Positions 33,457 through 44,400 of a stretch of 64,000 bases of DNA are shown here, one piece after another. Position 1 is the first letter of the stretch. Each line of letters begins with the position of its first letter. Under the pieces are notes generated by a model, which ran no database searches, was not told the origin of the DNA, and worked only from the letters and a program-made list of their open reading frames with translations. Source of the DNA: Commensalibacter papalotli (GTDB lineage: Bacteria > Pseudomonadota > Alphaproteobacteria > Acetobacterales > Acetobacteraceae); contig NZ_CAMXCI010000002.1 of the NCBI RefSeq assembly GCF_947179115.1, positions 1 through 64,000 of the forward strand. The letters are read 5' to 3'. The position numbers and the translations under genes were made by a program.

Positions 33457-34392
33457 AATGACATATTCCTCTATTTTTGAATTAAACTGCGCACCAAGCA
33501 AAATAACATAGCAAGAAACCCAGAACCACATCATAATAGCAGCAATAGTGCCCAAAGGACCATAAGTACTGGTAAAATTAGCTAGATGTGCAACGTAAAA
33601 AGAAAAACCAAAAGCAGATAACAACCATAAAAGAGTTGATAATATTGCCCCTGGCAAAATCCATCTCCAAAAAACCAATTTGCGACAAGGTCCAAAACGA
33701 TAAAATAATGAAAATGTCCAAATTACGAAAAATATAACAACAATATTACTAACTGTTCTTGCGATATTGATTACTGGAAAATAATCATCAAGATTAGGAA
33801 AATAATTCATAATATCGTAAAAAACATTCAACGGTAATAATTTCACAATAGCTGGGACCGCAACGACAATAGCCAAAGTCAAAGACGTTCCCAGAATCGC
33901 ACAAAAGGTCAAAGATAATGCTAGAATTTGAAATTTAAAAAAATTTCTTGCCTCTTTTTGATCATAAGCCACATTTAATCCTGTAATTAACCCTTTAGTT
34001 CCTACAGCAGAGGCCCACAAAGCCAATAGAATTGAAATGCCTAATTGTATCGTTAATGTAGAATCTGTTTGATCAACAATATTATGAATCATTTGCTGTA
34101 AAAAATTATAAACTGATGGTGGCAAAAAATGTTGTAAAAACTCTAATTGTGGCTCAACGGTTTGTGGGTCAAAAACTAACCCATACATTGATATCAAACT
34201 ACTAATTGTGGGAAACAATGAAAGCGTTGAAAAAAATGCACATCCTGCCGCAACCAACATAGATGGACCGTTAATCAATGTCTTAATTGTATTCACTATA
34301 ATCGTATACCAACCGCGAAAAGAAATTTTCCAAGGAGAATATTGCTTTTCCCTTAGAATTTCCTCTGCTAGCGGTTTATTAAGTTCATCCAT
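33439..34392 (-). CDS. YihY/BrkB family inner-membrane protein
   Basis: A 317-residue protein with six or so membrane helices. LVAAGCAFFSTLSLFPTISSLISMYGLV near residue 47, ALWASAVGTKGLITGLNVAYD near residue 125, and RFGPCRKLVFWRWILPGAILSTLLWLL are conserved YihY/BrkB blocks. The function is not established; BrkB was once called an RNase BN, wrongly. It is a single leftward gene. Confidence 0.85.
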   Translation of the reverse strand: MDELNKPLAEEILREKQYSPWKISFRGWYTIIVNTIKTLINGPSMLVAAGCAFFSTLSLFPTISSLISMYGLVFDPQTVEPQLEFLQHFLPPSVYNFLQQMIHNIVDQTDSTLTIQLGISILLALWASAVGTKGLITGLNVAYDQKEARNFFKFQILALSLTFCAILGTSLTLAIVVAVPAIVKLLPLNVFYDIMNYFPNLDDYFPVINIARTVSNIVVIFFVIWTFSLFYRFGPCRKLVFWRWILPGAILSTLLWLLSAFGFSFYVAHLANFTSTYGPLGTIAAIMMWFWVSCYVILLGAQFNSKIEEYVIKKAST

Positions 34393-34718
34393 TACTTTTA
34401 TTTTCCAAACTCTTAATTATCGATAAAGTGAATAACTATTAAAAATTTAATATGCAATAATTTTACACGGTTTTTCTTTTACAAACAATATCTCATAAAA
34501 TAAGTATCATAGTGCAACAACAAAGATAGTAATCTTATTGCTTTATATTTTGTTTTAAATCAAATTAATTAATTAAGTAAACAGATATACAAAACACTTA
34601 GACTTATTATTGAATAAGAAAAAATTATATTTAAAATATCCTATTAAAACCAATTGCACGCTTTAATAGAGCGTCATATATGTTTAATGATAAACCCTTT
34701 TAAATCACATCGTTAATT
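34393..34718. other. Divergent intergenic region, brkB-family to secreted protein
   Basis: About 325 very AT-rich bases with runs such as TTAATTAATTAA. It must hold promoters for genes on both sides. I see no RNA gene, operator-like palindrome of useful length, or missed ORF. Confidence 0.5.
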
Positions 34719-35165
34719 ATGCTAAAGATGATTATGATATATTTGTTTCAATATAAAAAATATATACTATATGCCCTCATGGGGTGTATTTTGTGCCTAT
34801 CTTACACCTCCTCTTATGGTCAAGTTACAGAAAAATTATATATTGGAAAAAGCCCAACAGGATCAATAGGGTATCTATTTATTCAAACGCGCCCAATCAA
34901 TCAAATTTATACAGTTCTAAATATAAAAAATATTCAATGCAGCAATTTTGTCCAAGGCTATACAGAGCGACAAGCAAACAGATTTATTCTTCGTACAGAC
35001 ATTCCTGATCCTAGAAAAGATGATCAACATCAATGTCAGGTTACCTTTATACAAAAGAATCAAAACCTACTTGTTACAAATGAACAAAATTGCTTTAAAT
35101 TACAAGAGGCAGGATGTAGCTTTACCTCAATGAGGTTTTCTCCAACTCCCCTATCGGGTCAATAA
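34719..35165 (+). CDS. Secreted protein of unknown function
   Basis: A 148-residue protein not assigned to any family. A hydrophobic signal segment covers about residues 14-33 (YILYALMGCILCLSYTSSYG), leaving a mature part of about 114 residues. This has four cysteines (in IQCSNFV, HQCQVTF, QNCFKL and AGCSFT) that could form two disulfides in the periplasm. Its closest context is metW, whose stop it overlaps by 15 bases in the opposite direction. The gene has normal codon use for the region. Confidence 0.55.
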   Translation: MLKMIMIYLFQYKKYILYALMGCILCLSYTSSYGQVTEKLYIGKSPTGSIGYLFIQTRPINQIYTVLNIKNIQCSNFVQGYTERQANRFILRTDIPDPRKDDQHQCQVTFIQKNQNLLVTNEQNCFKLQEAGCSFTSMRFSPTPLSGQ

Positions 35166-35747
35166 AAATAAAGCTTGCTCGCCGAAAAAGTTAGCCAACT
35201 TAACATAACGTCGCCACGGTGCACGCTCTCCTTGTTCATCAATGGCCATCCAACGTTCAATCCGATGCCCTTCGACTTCACATAAATGCACAAAATCTGT
35301 CATAGTACATGGATGAATATTAGGGGTTTCGTACCAGTATTTCCCCCAGACTGTTGTCATTGGCATCCGCCCTTTTAACAAAAGCTGCAACCTTAATGTC
35401 CAATGTCCAAAATTAGGAAAAGAAATGATCGCATGCCGACCAATCCGTAGCATTTGCTGTAAAACTTCCTTGGGATGATTCACCGCTTGTAACGTTCTGG
35501 ATAACACCACATAATCAAAACCATTTGTTGGGTAATGTTGCAAATCAAAATCAGCATTCCCTTGAATAACAGGTAACCCTTTGGCAACTGTCTTAGTCAC
35601 ATAAGACATATCGAGCTCTATGCCCCTGGCATCGCATTGATGATGACGACATAAATAATCAATCAAAGAACCATCGCCACAACCAATATCTAATACTTTT
35701 GATTGTGGCTTAATCATATCGACTATACAGCGTTGATCAAGACGCAT
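35151..35747 (-). CDS. metW: Methionine biosynthesis protein MetW
   Basis: A 198-residue Rossmann-fold methyltransferase-like protein: VLDIGCGDGSLIDYL, GIELD, FDYVVLSRTLQAV and SFPNFGHWTLRLQLL are MetW signatures. In alpha- and betaproteobacteria MetW is encoded beside MetX and is needed for homoserine acetylation. Here its start overlaps metX by 11 bases, showing tight coupling. Confidence 0.93.
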   Translation of the reverse strand: MRLDQRCIVDMIKPQSKVLDIGCGDGSLIDYLCRHHQCDARGIELDMSYVTKTVAKGLPVIQGNADFDLQHYPTNGFDYVVLSRTLQAVNHPKEVLQQMLRIGRHAIISFPNFGHWTLRLQLLLKGRMPMTTVWGKYWYETPNIHPCTMTDFVHLCEVEGHRIERWMAIDEQGERAPWRRYVKLANFFGEQALFLLTR

Positions 35748-36924
35748 AATTTTCTAACCGCCTTTGCTCTTCAATCCCTGATAAAAATCCTTGGATAGTT
35801 ATATCCAAATCAGGCTCTTCTAATAAAAACGCATCATGACCTTTATCCGTTGCAATTTCAACAAAAGAAACTTTTGCACCTACACGATTAAGAGCTTGAA
35901 CAATAGCTCTTGATCTTGAGGTCGGAAATAACCAATCCGATGATAAAGAAATCACACAAAATCTCGATTTGACATGTGCAACAGCTTTTACTAAATCCCC
36001 GTCATGCGTCTGGGATAAATCAAACCAATCCATAGCCTGGGTAATCGTCACATAAGAATTAGCATCAAAGCGCCTAACAAAATTAGAACCTTGATACTGT
36101 AGATAACTTTGAACCTGAAACATCTCCCCAAAAATTGGAGCAGAAGAATCTTTTAAACTTTCTTGCAACCTACGACCGAATTTACGACTTAATGCATCCT
36201 CGGATAAGTAGGTAATATGCGCCATCATTCTGGCAACTGCTAACCCACGATAAGGAGATACTCCATAACGCCAATACTCTCCATCCCTCCAATCGGGATC
36301 TGAGAAAATAGCCTGCCTTCCCACTTCATTAAATGCAATATTTTGCGCGGAGTGAAAAGAAGAGGTAGCAATAGGTATCACCGCATAAACTTGATCTGGG
36401 TAACTGACTGCCCATTGCAAGACCTGCATTCCCCCCATCGACCCACCAATAACTGCAAATAAACGCTCAATTCCCCACGAATCAACAAGTATCTTTTGCG
36501 TATTCACCATATCTTTGATTGTAATTGCAGGAAAATCAGAACCCCAACGCCGTGCCTGGGTTATATCCTCTCTAATAGAACGCGGTCCTGTTGTTCCTAA
36601 ACAGCTTCCTAAAACATTAGTGCAAATAACAAAATATTTATTCGTATCAATAGGCAGCCCAGGCCCTACCATTTTGCTCCACCAACCTAGCTTTTTCGTA
36701 ATTGGATGAACGCCAGCAACATATTGATCGCCTGTCAACGCATGACAGATTAAAATAGCGTTATCTTTTGCTTGAGAAAGCTGACCATAAGTCTGATAAG
36801 CAATTTCTAAAGGAGCTATTTTTTGTCCATTTTCTAATAATATACCTTCTGGAAATACCATTTTTTGAATCAATTCATCTTGATTCGTTTTGCTTCCCGC
36901 CTCTTGTTTCTCTGATATAACCAT
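35737..36924 (-). CDS. metX: Homoserine O-acetyltransferase
   Basis: A 395-residue alpha/beta-hydrolase-fold acyltransferase for methionine synthesis. NAILICHALTGDQYVAG is the oxyanion region, VIGGSMGGMQVLQWA carries the nucleophilic Ser, SLSSDWLFPTSRS supplies the Asp, and IATDKGHDAFLLE the His. Members may use acetyl- or succinyl-CoA; the usual MetX assignment is acetyl. I see no SAM riboswitch in the 200 bases upstream. Confidence 0.94.
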   Translation of the reverse strand: MVISEKQEAGSKTNQDELIQKMVFPEGILLENGQKIAPLEIAYQTYGQLSQAKDNAILICHALTGDQYVAGVHPITKKLGWWSKMVGPGLPIDTNKYFVICTNVLGSCLGTTGPRSIREDITQARRWGSDFPAITIKDMVNTQKILVDSWGIERLFAVIGGSMGGMQVLQWAVSYPDQVYAVIPIATSSFHSAQNIAFNEVGRQAIFSDPDWRDGEYWRYGVSPYRGLAVARMMAHITYLSEDALSRKFGRRLQESLKDSSAPIFGEMFQVQSYLQYQGSNFVRRFDANSYVTITQAMDWFDLSQTHDGDLVKAVAHVKSRFCVISLSSDWLFPTSRSRAIVQALNRVGAKVSFVEIATDKGHDAFLLEEPDLDITIQGFLSGIEEQRRLENYAS

Positions 36925-37145
36925 AAATATTAACGATTATCCCCCTAATAACAATCAAGATAAAATGACTTTTAAAACATCATAAACTGATGACTTTATA
37001 TCTTTATTTCTTGATAGAATATACATGTTAAGATAATTTATCAAAGTTAGAAACGATTTGAACCTTAATATTTCGATATTCTGTAATATTTATAAAACTT
37101 TACTGTAAATCCACGTATATTAAAGAAGTGTCGATATTTTTTAGA

Positions 37146-37751
37146 ATGAAACATACCATGAAACACCATCGATATGCGCCTTACTCTAAATTCTTCCACT
37201 ATCTTGTAATGTTTTTAGTTTCAGGATTTATATTTTCTGCTTCTGCACAAGCTGTTACCCATCATCATAAGAAAAAAACCAGCACACAACATGCACAAAA
37301 AGCACCTTTAGGCAAAGTTAAATTAACTTCTCAACCAGGAACAGCCCTAGAAAATACCGCACGGTTATTAAATCAATCAGATATGAATTTTGCTATTCAA
37401 CGCAACGAACAACCTTTGTTATTAATTGGCAGTCTAAATTTATCCAGCACTAAAAAGCCCAAAACGATTTTATTCACACAGATTCAGACCGCCAGTCTGT
37501 GTGGTTCAGGGGGCTGTTCTACTACAGGATATATTAAAAGAAATAATCAATGGGTTAAAGTGTTAGATGCTGTCACTGGCGATATTACAGTTGAAAAAGC
37601 AACGCACAAAGGAATGCATGATCTCTCTGTCAGTGCTTCTGATGTATGGAGATGGAATGGAAAGACTTATATTGAAACACAAAAAGGCCCGAACTTAAAA
37701 GGTCTTAAACAATCCATTGAAAAACACCAAAAGAGCAATAATTCATTGTAA
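37146..37751 (+). CDS. Secreted protein of unknown function, His/Lys-rich N-terminus
   Basis: A protein of about 201 residues, not recognised. The ATG at 37146 is a guess; ATG at 37158 and GTG at 37128 are possible. A signal peptide ends about SASAQA, followed by HHHKKKTSTQHAQK, a basic spacer. The rest resembles a compact periplasmic domain: LLLIGSLNLSSTKKPKTILFTQIQTASLCGSGGCSTTGYI has a CGSGGC pair, and WRWNGKTYIETQKGPN follows. It stands alone between metX (divergent) and sulP (convergent). Confidence 0.55.
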   Translation: MKHTMKHHRYAPYSKFFHYLVMFLVSGFIFSASAQAVTHHHKKKTSTQHAQKAPLGKVKLTSQPGTALENTARLLNQSDMNFAIQRNEQPLLLIGSLNLSSTKKPKTILFTQIQTASLCGSGGCSTTGYIKRNNQWVKVLDAVTGDITVEKATHKGMHDLSVSASDVWRWNGKTYIETQKGPNLKGLKQSIEKHQKSNNSL

Positions 37752-37932
37752 AAATGTATATTTGTTTTTCTTGATAAATATGCACATAAACGACAAAGTA
37801 ATGATGTTGAATTTTGTATAATCCCAGAATTCTACAATCATAAGATATATTTCTACTGCTAAGAATATTCTTTGTTTTGGAGTTTTCTTAAAACTGTTGG
37901 GGATTTTAACAAAGCTTGTAATGTTATATTAC

Positions 37933-37971
37933 AAAAAAAGGGATTATTCCTGCTATTCTGGGATAAATCCC
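37933..37971 (-). terminator. Second terminator-like hairpin beyond sulP
   Basis: On the minus strand, GGGATT and AATCCC (arms 37966-37971 and 37940-37945) close a hairpin with further inner pairing, followed immediately by T7 (37939-37933). It lies about 60 bases beyond the first sulP terminator, so it is either a back-up or the end of a separate short RNA. Confidence 0.5.
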
Positions 37972-38025
37972 CGCCAACAAGTTAATTGAGTATATTGATA
38001 CCTACACGAATATGATGCAACTGGC

Positions 38026-38067
38026 AAAAAAATAACTTATATTTACTTGTGACAAATATAAGTTATT
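38026..38067 (-). terminator. Intrinsic terminator after the SulP transporter gene
   Basis: AATAACTTATATTT (38031-38044) and AAATATAAGTTATT (38054-38067) are perfect 14-base complements around a 9-base loop. Read leftward it is followed by a T-run, 21 bases after the sulP stop. Confidence 0.85.
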
Positions 38068-38088
38068 TTATATTCTAATAATAAAAAA

Positions 38089-39567
38089 TTAAACTTTCCC
38101 AATAACTTTTTCAATTTCCTCGGGTTTATCGTGAGTACCAAAACGATCAATAATCGTCGCACTGGCTTCATTTATTCCTTTTATTTCAACAGGAATACCA
38201 ACCTTTCTAAATTGAATAATAACTTTGTCCAACGCCTCAACCGAGCTAATATCCCAAAAATGCGCATGGGTTACATCAATCACAATATTTTTAATATTCT
38301 CTTTATAATCAAAACTATCGATAAAACGCTTTGCACAAGCAAAGAAAACCTGTCCATTCACAAAATAGATCCGTGTTGTACCAGACAAGTCTGAACGCAC
38401 CATCATAAAATGAGAAACTTTATTTGCGAATGTAAGAGATGCAACTAAAACCCCAGCAAACACGCCATATGCCAAATTTCCTGTAGCTACAACAATAACA
38501 ACCGTTAATATCATGATAAAACTGGTTGATAAGGGATGCGTGCGTAAATCCAATAAAGACTGCCAAGAAAACGTACTGACTGAAACCATTATCATCACAG
38601 CAACCAAAGCTGCCATTGGAATCTTTGCAACCCAATCTTTTAAAAATACAACCAGAATTAATAAGAAAACCCCAGCAACCATTGTTGATAAACGGCCACG
38701 ACCACCTGATTTAATATTAATTACTGACTGGCCAATCATCGCACACCCAGCCATACCACCAAAAAAACTGGTGATAATATTGGCAATACCTTGACCTTTA
38801 CACTCACGATTTTTATCGCTGCCCGTTTCTGTAAATTCATCAACAATCGTTGCTGTCATCATCGTTTCTAGCAGCCCAACCGCAGCCAAGCCAAAAGAAT
38901 AGGGTAAAATAATCCATAAAGTATCTAAGTTAAAAGGAACATTGGGAAGCAATAAAGCTGGCAATCCATCTGGCAAATGCCCTTTACTGCCCACAGTTGG
39001 AACATGCCATCCCAAACCAATTGCAATACCAGTAATAATTAAAATACAGATCAAAGGTGATGGAATCACTTTTGTTATATATGGAAACAAATAAACGATG
39101 GCTAGTCCACCAAGGGTCAATGCATAAACATGCCAACCACCACCCATAATTTCTCTCATTTGTGCCATGAAAATTAAAATAGCTAACGCATTTACAAAAC
39201 CTGTCACAACAGAATGTGATACAAAACGCATTAAATTTCCAAGCTTTAAATATCCAGCGATAATTTGAAAGATCCCTGCTAAAATACCAGCAACGAGCAA
39301 ATAATTAAGTCCATGATCATGAACCAATCCCCCCATCAACAATGCCATTGACCCCGTCGAGGAAGAAATCATTGCTGGCCTACCACCAAACAAGGCTAAG
39401 ACACAGGGAATACAAAACGCAGAATATAGCCCAACACTGGGGTCTACCCCAGCAAAAATAGAAAAAGCAATTGATTCAGGAATCAACGCAAGAGCAACAA
39501 CAATCCCAGCCAAAACATCCGCACGAATGTTGCCCAGCCAGTCCTGTCGAGTTGAGGACAATAGCAT
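38089..39567 (-). CDS. SulP family inorganic anion transporter with STAS domain
   Basis: A 492-residue protein with about eleven membrane helices. DVLAGIVVALALIPESIAFSIFAGVDPSVGLYSAF at residues 17-51 is the SulP N-terminal block. FGGMAGCAMIGQSVINIKSGGRGRLS lies in the middle. From about residue 395 there is a STAS domain (FVNGQVFFACAKRFIDSF, IVIDVTHAHFWDISSVEALDKV). Members carry sulfate, bicarbonate or dicarboxylates; the substrate cannot be told here. It is a single leftward gene. Confidence 0.88.
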   Translation of the reverse strand: MLLSSTRQDWLGNIRADVLAGIVVALALIPESIAFSIFAGVDPSVGLYSAFCIPCVLALFGGRPAMISSSTGSMALLMGGLVHDHGLNYLLVAGILAGIFQIIAGYLKLGNLMRFVSHSVVTGFVNALAILIFMAQMREIMGGGWHVYALTLGGLAIVYLFPYITKVIPSPLICILIITGIAIGLGWHVPTVGSKGHLPDGLPALLLPNVPFNLDTLWIILPYSFGLAAVGLLETMMTATIVDEFTETGSDKNRECKGQGIANIITSFFGGMAGCAMIGQSVINIKSGGRGRLSTMVAGVFLLILVVFLKDWVAKIPMAALVAVMIMVSVSTFSWQSLLDLRTHPLSTSFIMILTVVIVVATGNLAYGVFAGVLVASLTFANKVSHFMMVRSDLSGTTRIYFVNGQVFFACAKRFIDSFDYKENIKNIVIDVTHAHFWDISSVEALDKVIIQFRKVGIPVEIKGINEASATIIDRFGTHDKPEEIEKVIGKV

Positions 39568-39870
39568 ACAAGAACCCTATATAATATTCTAAATAACCTT
39601 TTTAACAGGCTACTTTATTGGAAAAAATTTAAGTAAATACCCTCTCTCTTTTCACATAACAAAAAGAGATTATTTAATTTCGACAAAAGTCTAAATTATC
39701 TTATAAAAATCAATTTTATAATCAGGGTGGTGTAATACACATACAAATTCTAATTTCTGCGTTAAAAATAAAAGCTACTTAACAACTTTTATAATCCATA
39801 GATGTTTTTTTATAGTAACCTATTCAACAAATATCAAGATAAATCGCGATCTTATTCATTTTATTCGCAT
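39568..39870. other. Intergenic region upstream of sulP
   Basis: About 300 bases, AT-rich. The only clear structure is the palindrome GTGTAATACAC at 39730-39740, of the shape bound by GntR- or TetR-type regulators, about 163 bases before the sulP start. No gene or RNA is recognisable. Confidence 0.45.
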
Positions 39871-39903
39871 AAAAAAGGCACCCTTTGATCTCAAGGGTGC
39901 CTC
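39871..39903 (-). terminator. Intrinsic terminator of the RND efflux operon
   Basis: AGGCACCCTT and the complementary arm ending GGGTGCCT enclose a short loop (39876-39902). Read leftward it is followed by T6. It lies 27 bases after the stop of the outer-membrane lipoprotein gene. Confidence 0.85.
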
Positions 39904-39929
39904 TTAATCATTCAAATGATATGAACTTA

Positions 39930-41462
39930 CTATTTCTTTATGACAGGAGATTGAACCGTATTTTGTGCCGTTGTAGAATTCTGGAATGCATCTTCTGCAC
40001 TCCAACCTCCACCCAAGGTCCGATATAATGTTGAAAGACTTTGCATATACTGCAAACGAGATTGAATAGCTGTTACTTTAGCATTTAACAAGGTTCTTTG
40101 TGCGACCAAAGTCGGTAGGAAACTATCAATGCCATTTTTATACCGTGCCAAAGAAATATTGTAATCTTTTTGACTGGCTCTAACAGCTTCCAATTCTGCT
40201 TGCCATTTTTGCTTTAATGTTGTTCTAGCAGCAAGAGAATCTGCAACCTCTTTAAATGCCACTTGAACAACAGATTGATAATGAGCAGCTGCTGCACGTG
40301 TTTTTGCTTTTGCAGCTCTTAATTGAGCTATATTTTTACCCCAGTCCAACAAAGGTACAGTTACTGTTGGCATGACGCTCCAAGCAGCAGAAAAAGGTCC
40401 AAACATTTGTGCGAATGTAGATCCTGCAGTTCCTCCTGATGTAGTTAACTGAATAGAAGGGAAAAATGCAGAACGTGCAAAACCAACATTGGCATTCGCT
40501 TCTTTAAGCTGATGCTCTGCTAAACGAATATCAGGGCGACGTTCTAACAAATCAGAAGGCATACCCGAACCGACCTCTGGCATTGAAACAAAACGATCCA
40601 AAGAAGGATTAGGACCAGCTTGTTGTAACAAAGATTGCGGAATAGGCTGCCCAACTAATTGTGTTAAGCTGTTCATATCATTCGCAGCTGTCTTTAAATA
40701 AGTCTGCTCTTGACTTTTTGCTTCTTGCAACAACTCTACTGCCTGAGCAACAGCCTGAGCATTTTGTTGCCCATATCGATTCATTCCTTGAACTAAAGCA
40801 AGGTTTTTCTCACGATTACGAACACTTTCCTGAATGGTCTGCAAACTATTCATATCTGCAAGCCAAGCCATATAGTTATTTGCAACTTCACTAACCAAAG
40901 AAATTTGAACGGAAATCGTAGTTTCTTGTTGTGCTAAATATTGTTCTCTAGCAGCACGCGTTAAACTACGAATACGATCAAACAAGTCAATTTCATAGTT
41001 TGAAATTCCAAACCCTGTTGAAAGCTGATTGGCATGTAAATAACCACGGCCTCCACCAAAACCTGTAGTACCACCAGGAGTTGTTTGATACGAAGCACCA
41101 GCATTAGCATTAACTTGGGGGAATAACTCCCCTCTTTGTTGAATGTAACTGGCATGCGTTGCGGTAATATTTTCAATTGCTTCACGCAAATCACGGTTAT
41201 TTGTCAAAGCCATAGAAATTAACTGACTTAATACAGGATCTTTAAAGAAGACTTTCCACCCAACATTATACGCCTGTGGTAATCTTGCCCCATCCATCAA
41301 AGGCGCACCATAAGCAGGCCCAATGGGCCATTCTTGCGCAACAGAAGAAGCTGGACGTTTATATTCTGGACTCAAAGTACACGCAGTAACAGAGAGCAGC
41401 ATTAGCGAGGCTGCTGCTCCTTGCAAAGATCGCTTCCAAGTTTTTTTATTTTTCACGACCAT
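39930..41462 (-). CDS. Outer-membrane efflux lipoprotein, OprM/NodT family
   Basis: A 510-residue TolC-type channel, last gene of the RND operon. The ATG at 41462 gives a lipoprotein signal peptide ending LLSVTAC, with Cys at about residue 28 as the lipid-modified residue; the upstream frame to 41513 lacks this sense and overlaps the pump gene. SPEYKRP, PLLDWGKNIAQLRAAKAKTRAA and YKNGIDSFLPTLVAQRTLLNA are NodT-type outer-membrane factor motifs. It works with the adaptor and pump encoded upstream to expel drugs or toxic metabolites. Confidence 0.92.
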   Translation of the reverse strand: MVVKNKKTWKRSLQGAAASLMLLSVTACTLSPEYKRPASSVAQEWPIGPAYGAPLMDGARLPQAYNVGWKVFFKDPVLSQLISMALTNNRDLREAIENITATHASYIQQRGELFPQVNANAGASYQTTPGGTTGFGGGRGYLHANQLSTGFGISNYEIDLFDRIRSLTRAAREQYLAQQETTISVQISLVSEVANNYMAWLADMNSLQTIQESVRNREKNLALVQGMNRYGQQNAQAVAQAVELLQEAKSQEQTYLKTAANDMNSLTQLVGQPIPQSLLQQAGPNPSLDRFVSMPEVGSGMPSDLLERRPDIRLAEHQLKEANANVGFARSAFFPSIQLTTSGGTAGSTFAQMFGPFSAAWSVMPTVTVPLLDWGKNIAQLRAAKAKTRAAAAHYQSVVQVAFKEVADSLAARTTLKQKWQAELEAVRASQKDYNISLARYKNGIDSFLPTLVAQRTLLNAKVTAIQSRLQYMQSLSTLYRTLGGGWSAEDAFQNSTTAQNTVQSPVIKK

Positions 41463-41466
41463 TGTC

Positions 41467-44400
41467 CTATTCCTCTGTTTTATTCGCAGTAACAGCCTGA
41501 GGAGCTGCAGCATTGTTTTTATGAATTAAATGTGGTTTTACTCTAAAGAGCTTTAACACAACAATAAAGAAAATAGGCACAAAATATAAAGCCAATACTG
41601 TTGCAGTAATAACCCCACCAACCACAGCCACACCAATGGCAACGTGACTAGATGCACCAGCACCTGTAGCGATAGCTAAAGGGATTACCCCAAGCACAAA
41701 TGCTAAAGACGTCATCAAAATAGGGCGAATACGTTCTTGCGCCGAAAGAAGTGCCGATTCCACCAATGATTTTCCGCTATCATAATGTTCCTTAGCAAAT
41801 TCAACAATTAAAATAGCATTCTTTGCCGCCAAGCCAACTGTAGTTAATAATCCAACTTGAAAGTAAATATCATTATCTAACCCATGTAAATAAGTCGCTG
41901 TCGCAGCACCAATAACACCTAAAGGTACCACTAACAATACTGCAAATGGAATAGCCCAACTTTCATACAACGCCGCCAAAGACAAGAACACTGCTAAGAT
42001 CGACAAAGCGTATAACTTTCCAGCTTGTCCAGAAGATTTAACCTGCTCGTAAGACATCCCTGTCCATTCATAGTCAATTCCATGAATCTCTTTGGCAATT
42101 TCGTTGGTATAACCCTCTATAATTTGCATGGCAGTACCATTACTAACGCCACGAGCACCTTGTCCCATAATTTCAAAGGAAGGATACCCATTATAGGTTT
42201 CAACTTTTTGAGGCGTGCTTTTCCATTGACCTGTAATGAAAGACGTTAAAGGTACCATTTCCCCATTATTATTACGAACAAACCAACGGCGCAAATCGTC
42301 TGGTGTCATACGTGATTTCATATTTCCTTGAACAAATACATGTTTAACACGATTACGTAAGTTAAATAATCCAGCATCACCAGATCCTAAAGCAATAGAT
42401 AATGTTTGATTAATTGAATCAATACTAACACCTTGCGTATGGGCTTTATCACGATCAATATTAAAATAGTATTGAGGGGCTTCTGGCAAACCATTTAAAC
42501 GGACAGCCACTAAACGTTTATCTGCTTTAGCTTTCGCTAAAAGCATATCTCTGGCTTTTCCAAAGGTAGCATTATCTAAATGTCCACGATTTAATAACTC
42601 AAAGTCAAATCCTGTTGCTGACCCCAAATCCATCACAGGAGGAGGAAGAACAGCCAACACATTTGCACCAGGGATACCCGATAATGCCTTCATTGCACGT
42701 GCAGCTATTGCCTGTGCAGAGGCTTCATAACTTCCACTACGCTGATTAAAATCTTTTAACCTAGCAACACCAAAAGACGCGCTTTGCGCTTGCCCACCAA
42801 AGTTAAATCCAATCGCAGTATAAACAAACTGAACATATTTTTTTTCATGCTTTAAAAAATACTCCGTCAGCTGTTTATTTACACCCGCCGTCATCGCAGC
42901 AGATGAACCTGGACTCAGTGATGCTTGTGTAAATATGACCCCTTGATCCTCATCAGGAAGAAACCCTTCAGGCAAAATATGAAACATTGCTAATGCTCCA
43001 CCTGTTAGACCAAGATATACAATCATAACTATACGAGTATGACGAATCATTCCTTTGACACCCGCAATATACCCTGCAACCATCTTTTCAAAAGTTCTGT
43101 TAAACCATCTAAAAAACCGCCCTTTCTTGGCATTCGGATCATGAGGTTTTAACATTGTTGCACATAATGCGGGGGTAAATATCAATGCAACCACAACAGA
43201 CAACGTCATTGCGGCAACGATAGAAATAGAAAATTGTCGATAAACAACACCAGCTGAGCCACTGAAAAATGCCATTGGAATAAACACAACTGATAAAACC
43301 AAAGCAATACCTACCAAGGCACCACTAATTTGATCCATTGATTTTTGTGTTGCCGTCTTTGGATCACAATGATCCTCTTCCATCACACGCTCGACATTTT
43401 CAACAACAACGATCGCATCATCCACCAACAACCCAATCGCCAATACCATCGCCAACATTGTCAATGTATTAATAGAAAAACCTGCCATTTCTAAAATCGC
43501 AAATGTCCCTAATAACACTACGGGCACAGCAATAGTCGGTACAAAGGTTGCTCTGAAGTTTTGTAAGAAAACGTACATCACAACAATGACCAGAATAATT
43601 GCTTCTACCAAAGTGTGAACGACTTCTTCCATTGATTCAATAACATAAGTCGATGTATCCAACGGATATAAATACTCTGTATTAGATGGAAAATACTTAG
43701 AAAGCTCTTGAATTTTATTATGAATTGCATCAGATAGTGCTAACTGATTAAACCCAGGAGATAATTTAACACCAAATGCGGCAACAGGTTGGTTATCTAA
43801 CAGCCCAACCGGCGAGTATGACATAGGTCCTAATCCAACATCTGCAACGTCTTTTAAACGAATACGCGCACCATTTGTTTGAGTTTTAATAACAATGTTG
43901 GAAAATTCTTCTGGTGTTACTAGACGTCTAATCCCTCCAGTATAAATATCAAATCGTTGATCAGCAAGAGCAGGTAACTTACCAAATTCACCTAAAGGTT
44001 GTTCAGAGTTCTGAGCAGCAATCTCATTCATAACATCAGTTGGATTTAATTGATAATTATGAAGTTTATCAGGATCCAACCATACACGCATCGCATATTC
44101 AGACGAAAACGCTGTATAATCCCCCAAACCATTTAAACGCGTCACAGGGTTTTGCACATCACTTGCCAAATAATCCCCTAGCGCCCCTTCAGTCAAAGAA
44201 TTATCTGATGTTTTAATTGCAAAGATCATCATAAAACTTTTATTTGATTTAGAAATACGAATTCCTTGCAAAGCAACAGTAGAAGGTAATAAAGAACGCG
44301 CCACATCAACACGATTCAATACTTGAACCTGTGCAACATCAGGATTTGTTCCTTGACCAAAAGTCAACGTAATTGTTGCAGTACCATCAGCATTAGCAAC

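Noticed and set aside
36925..37127. Possible SAM-II riboswitch upstream of metX
   Set aside because: Such elements occur before metX in alphaproteobacteria, and a GATAAAT is present here, but the pseudoknot-forming core and stem could not be drawn convincingly.
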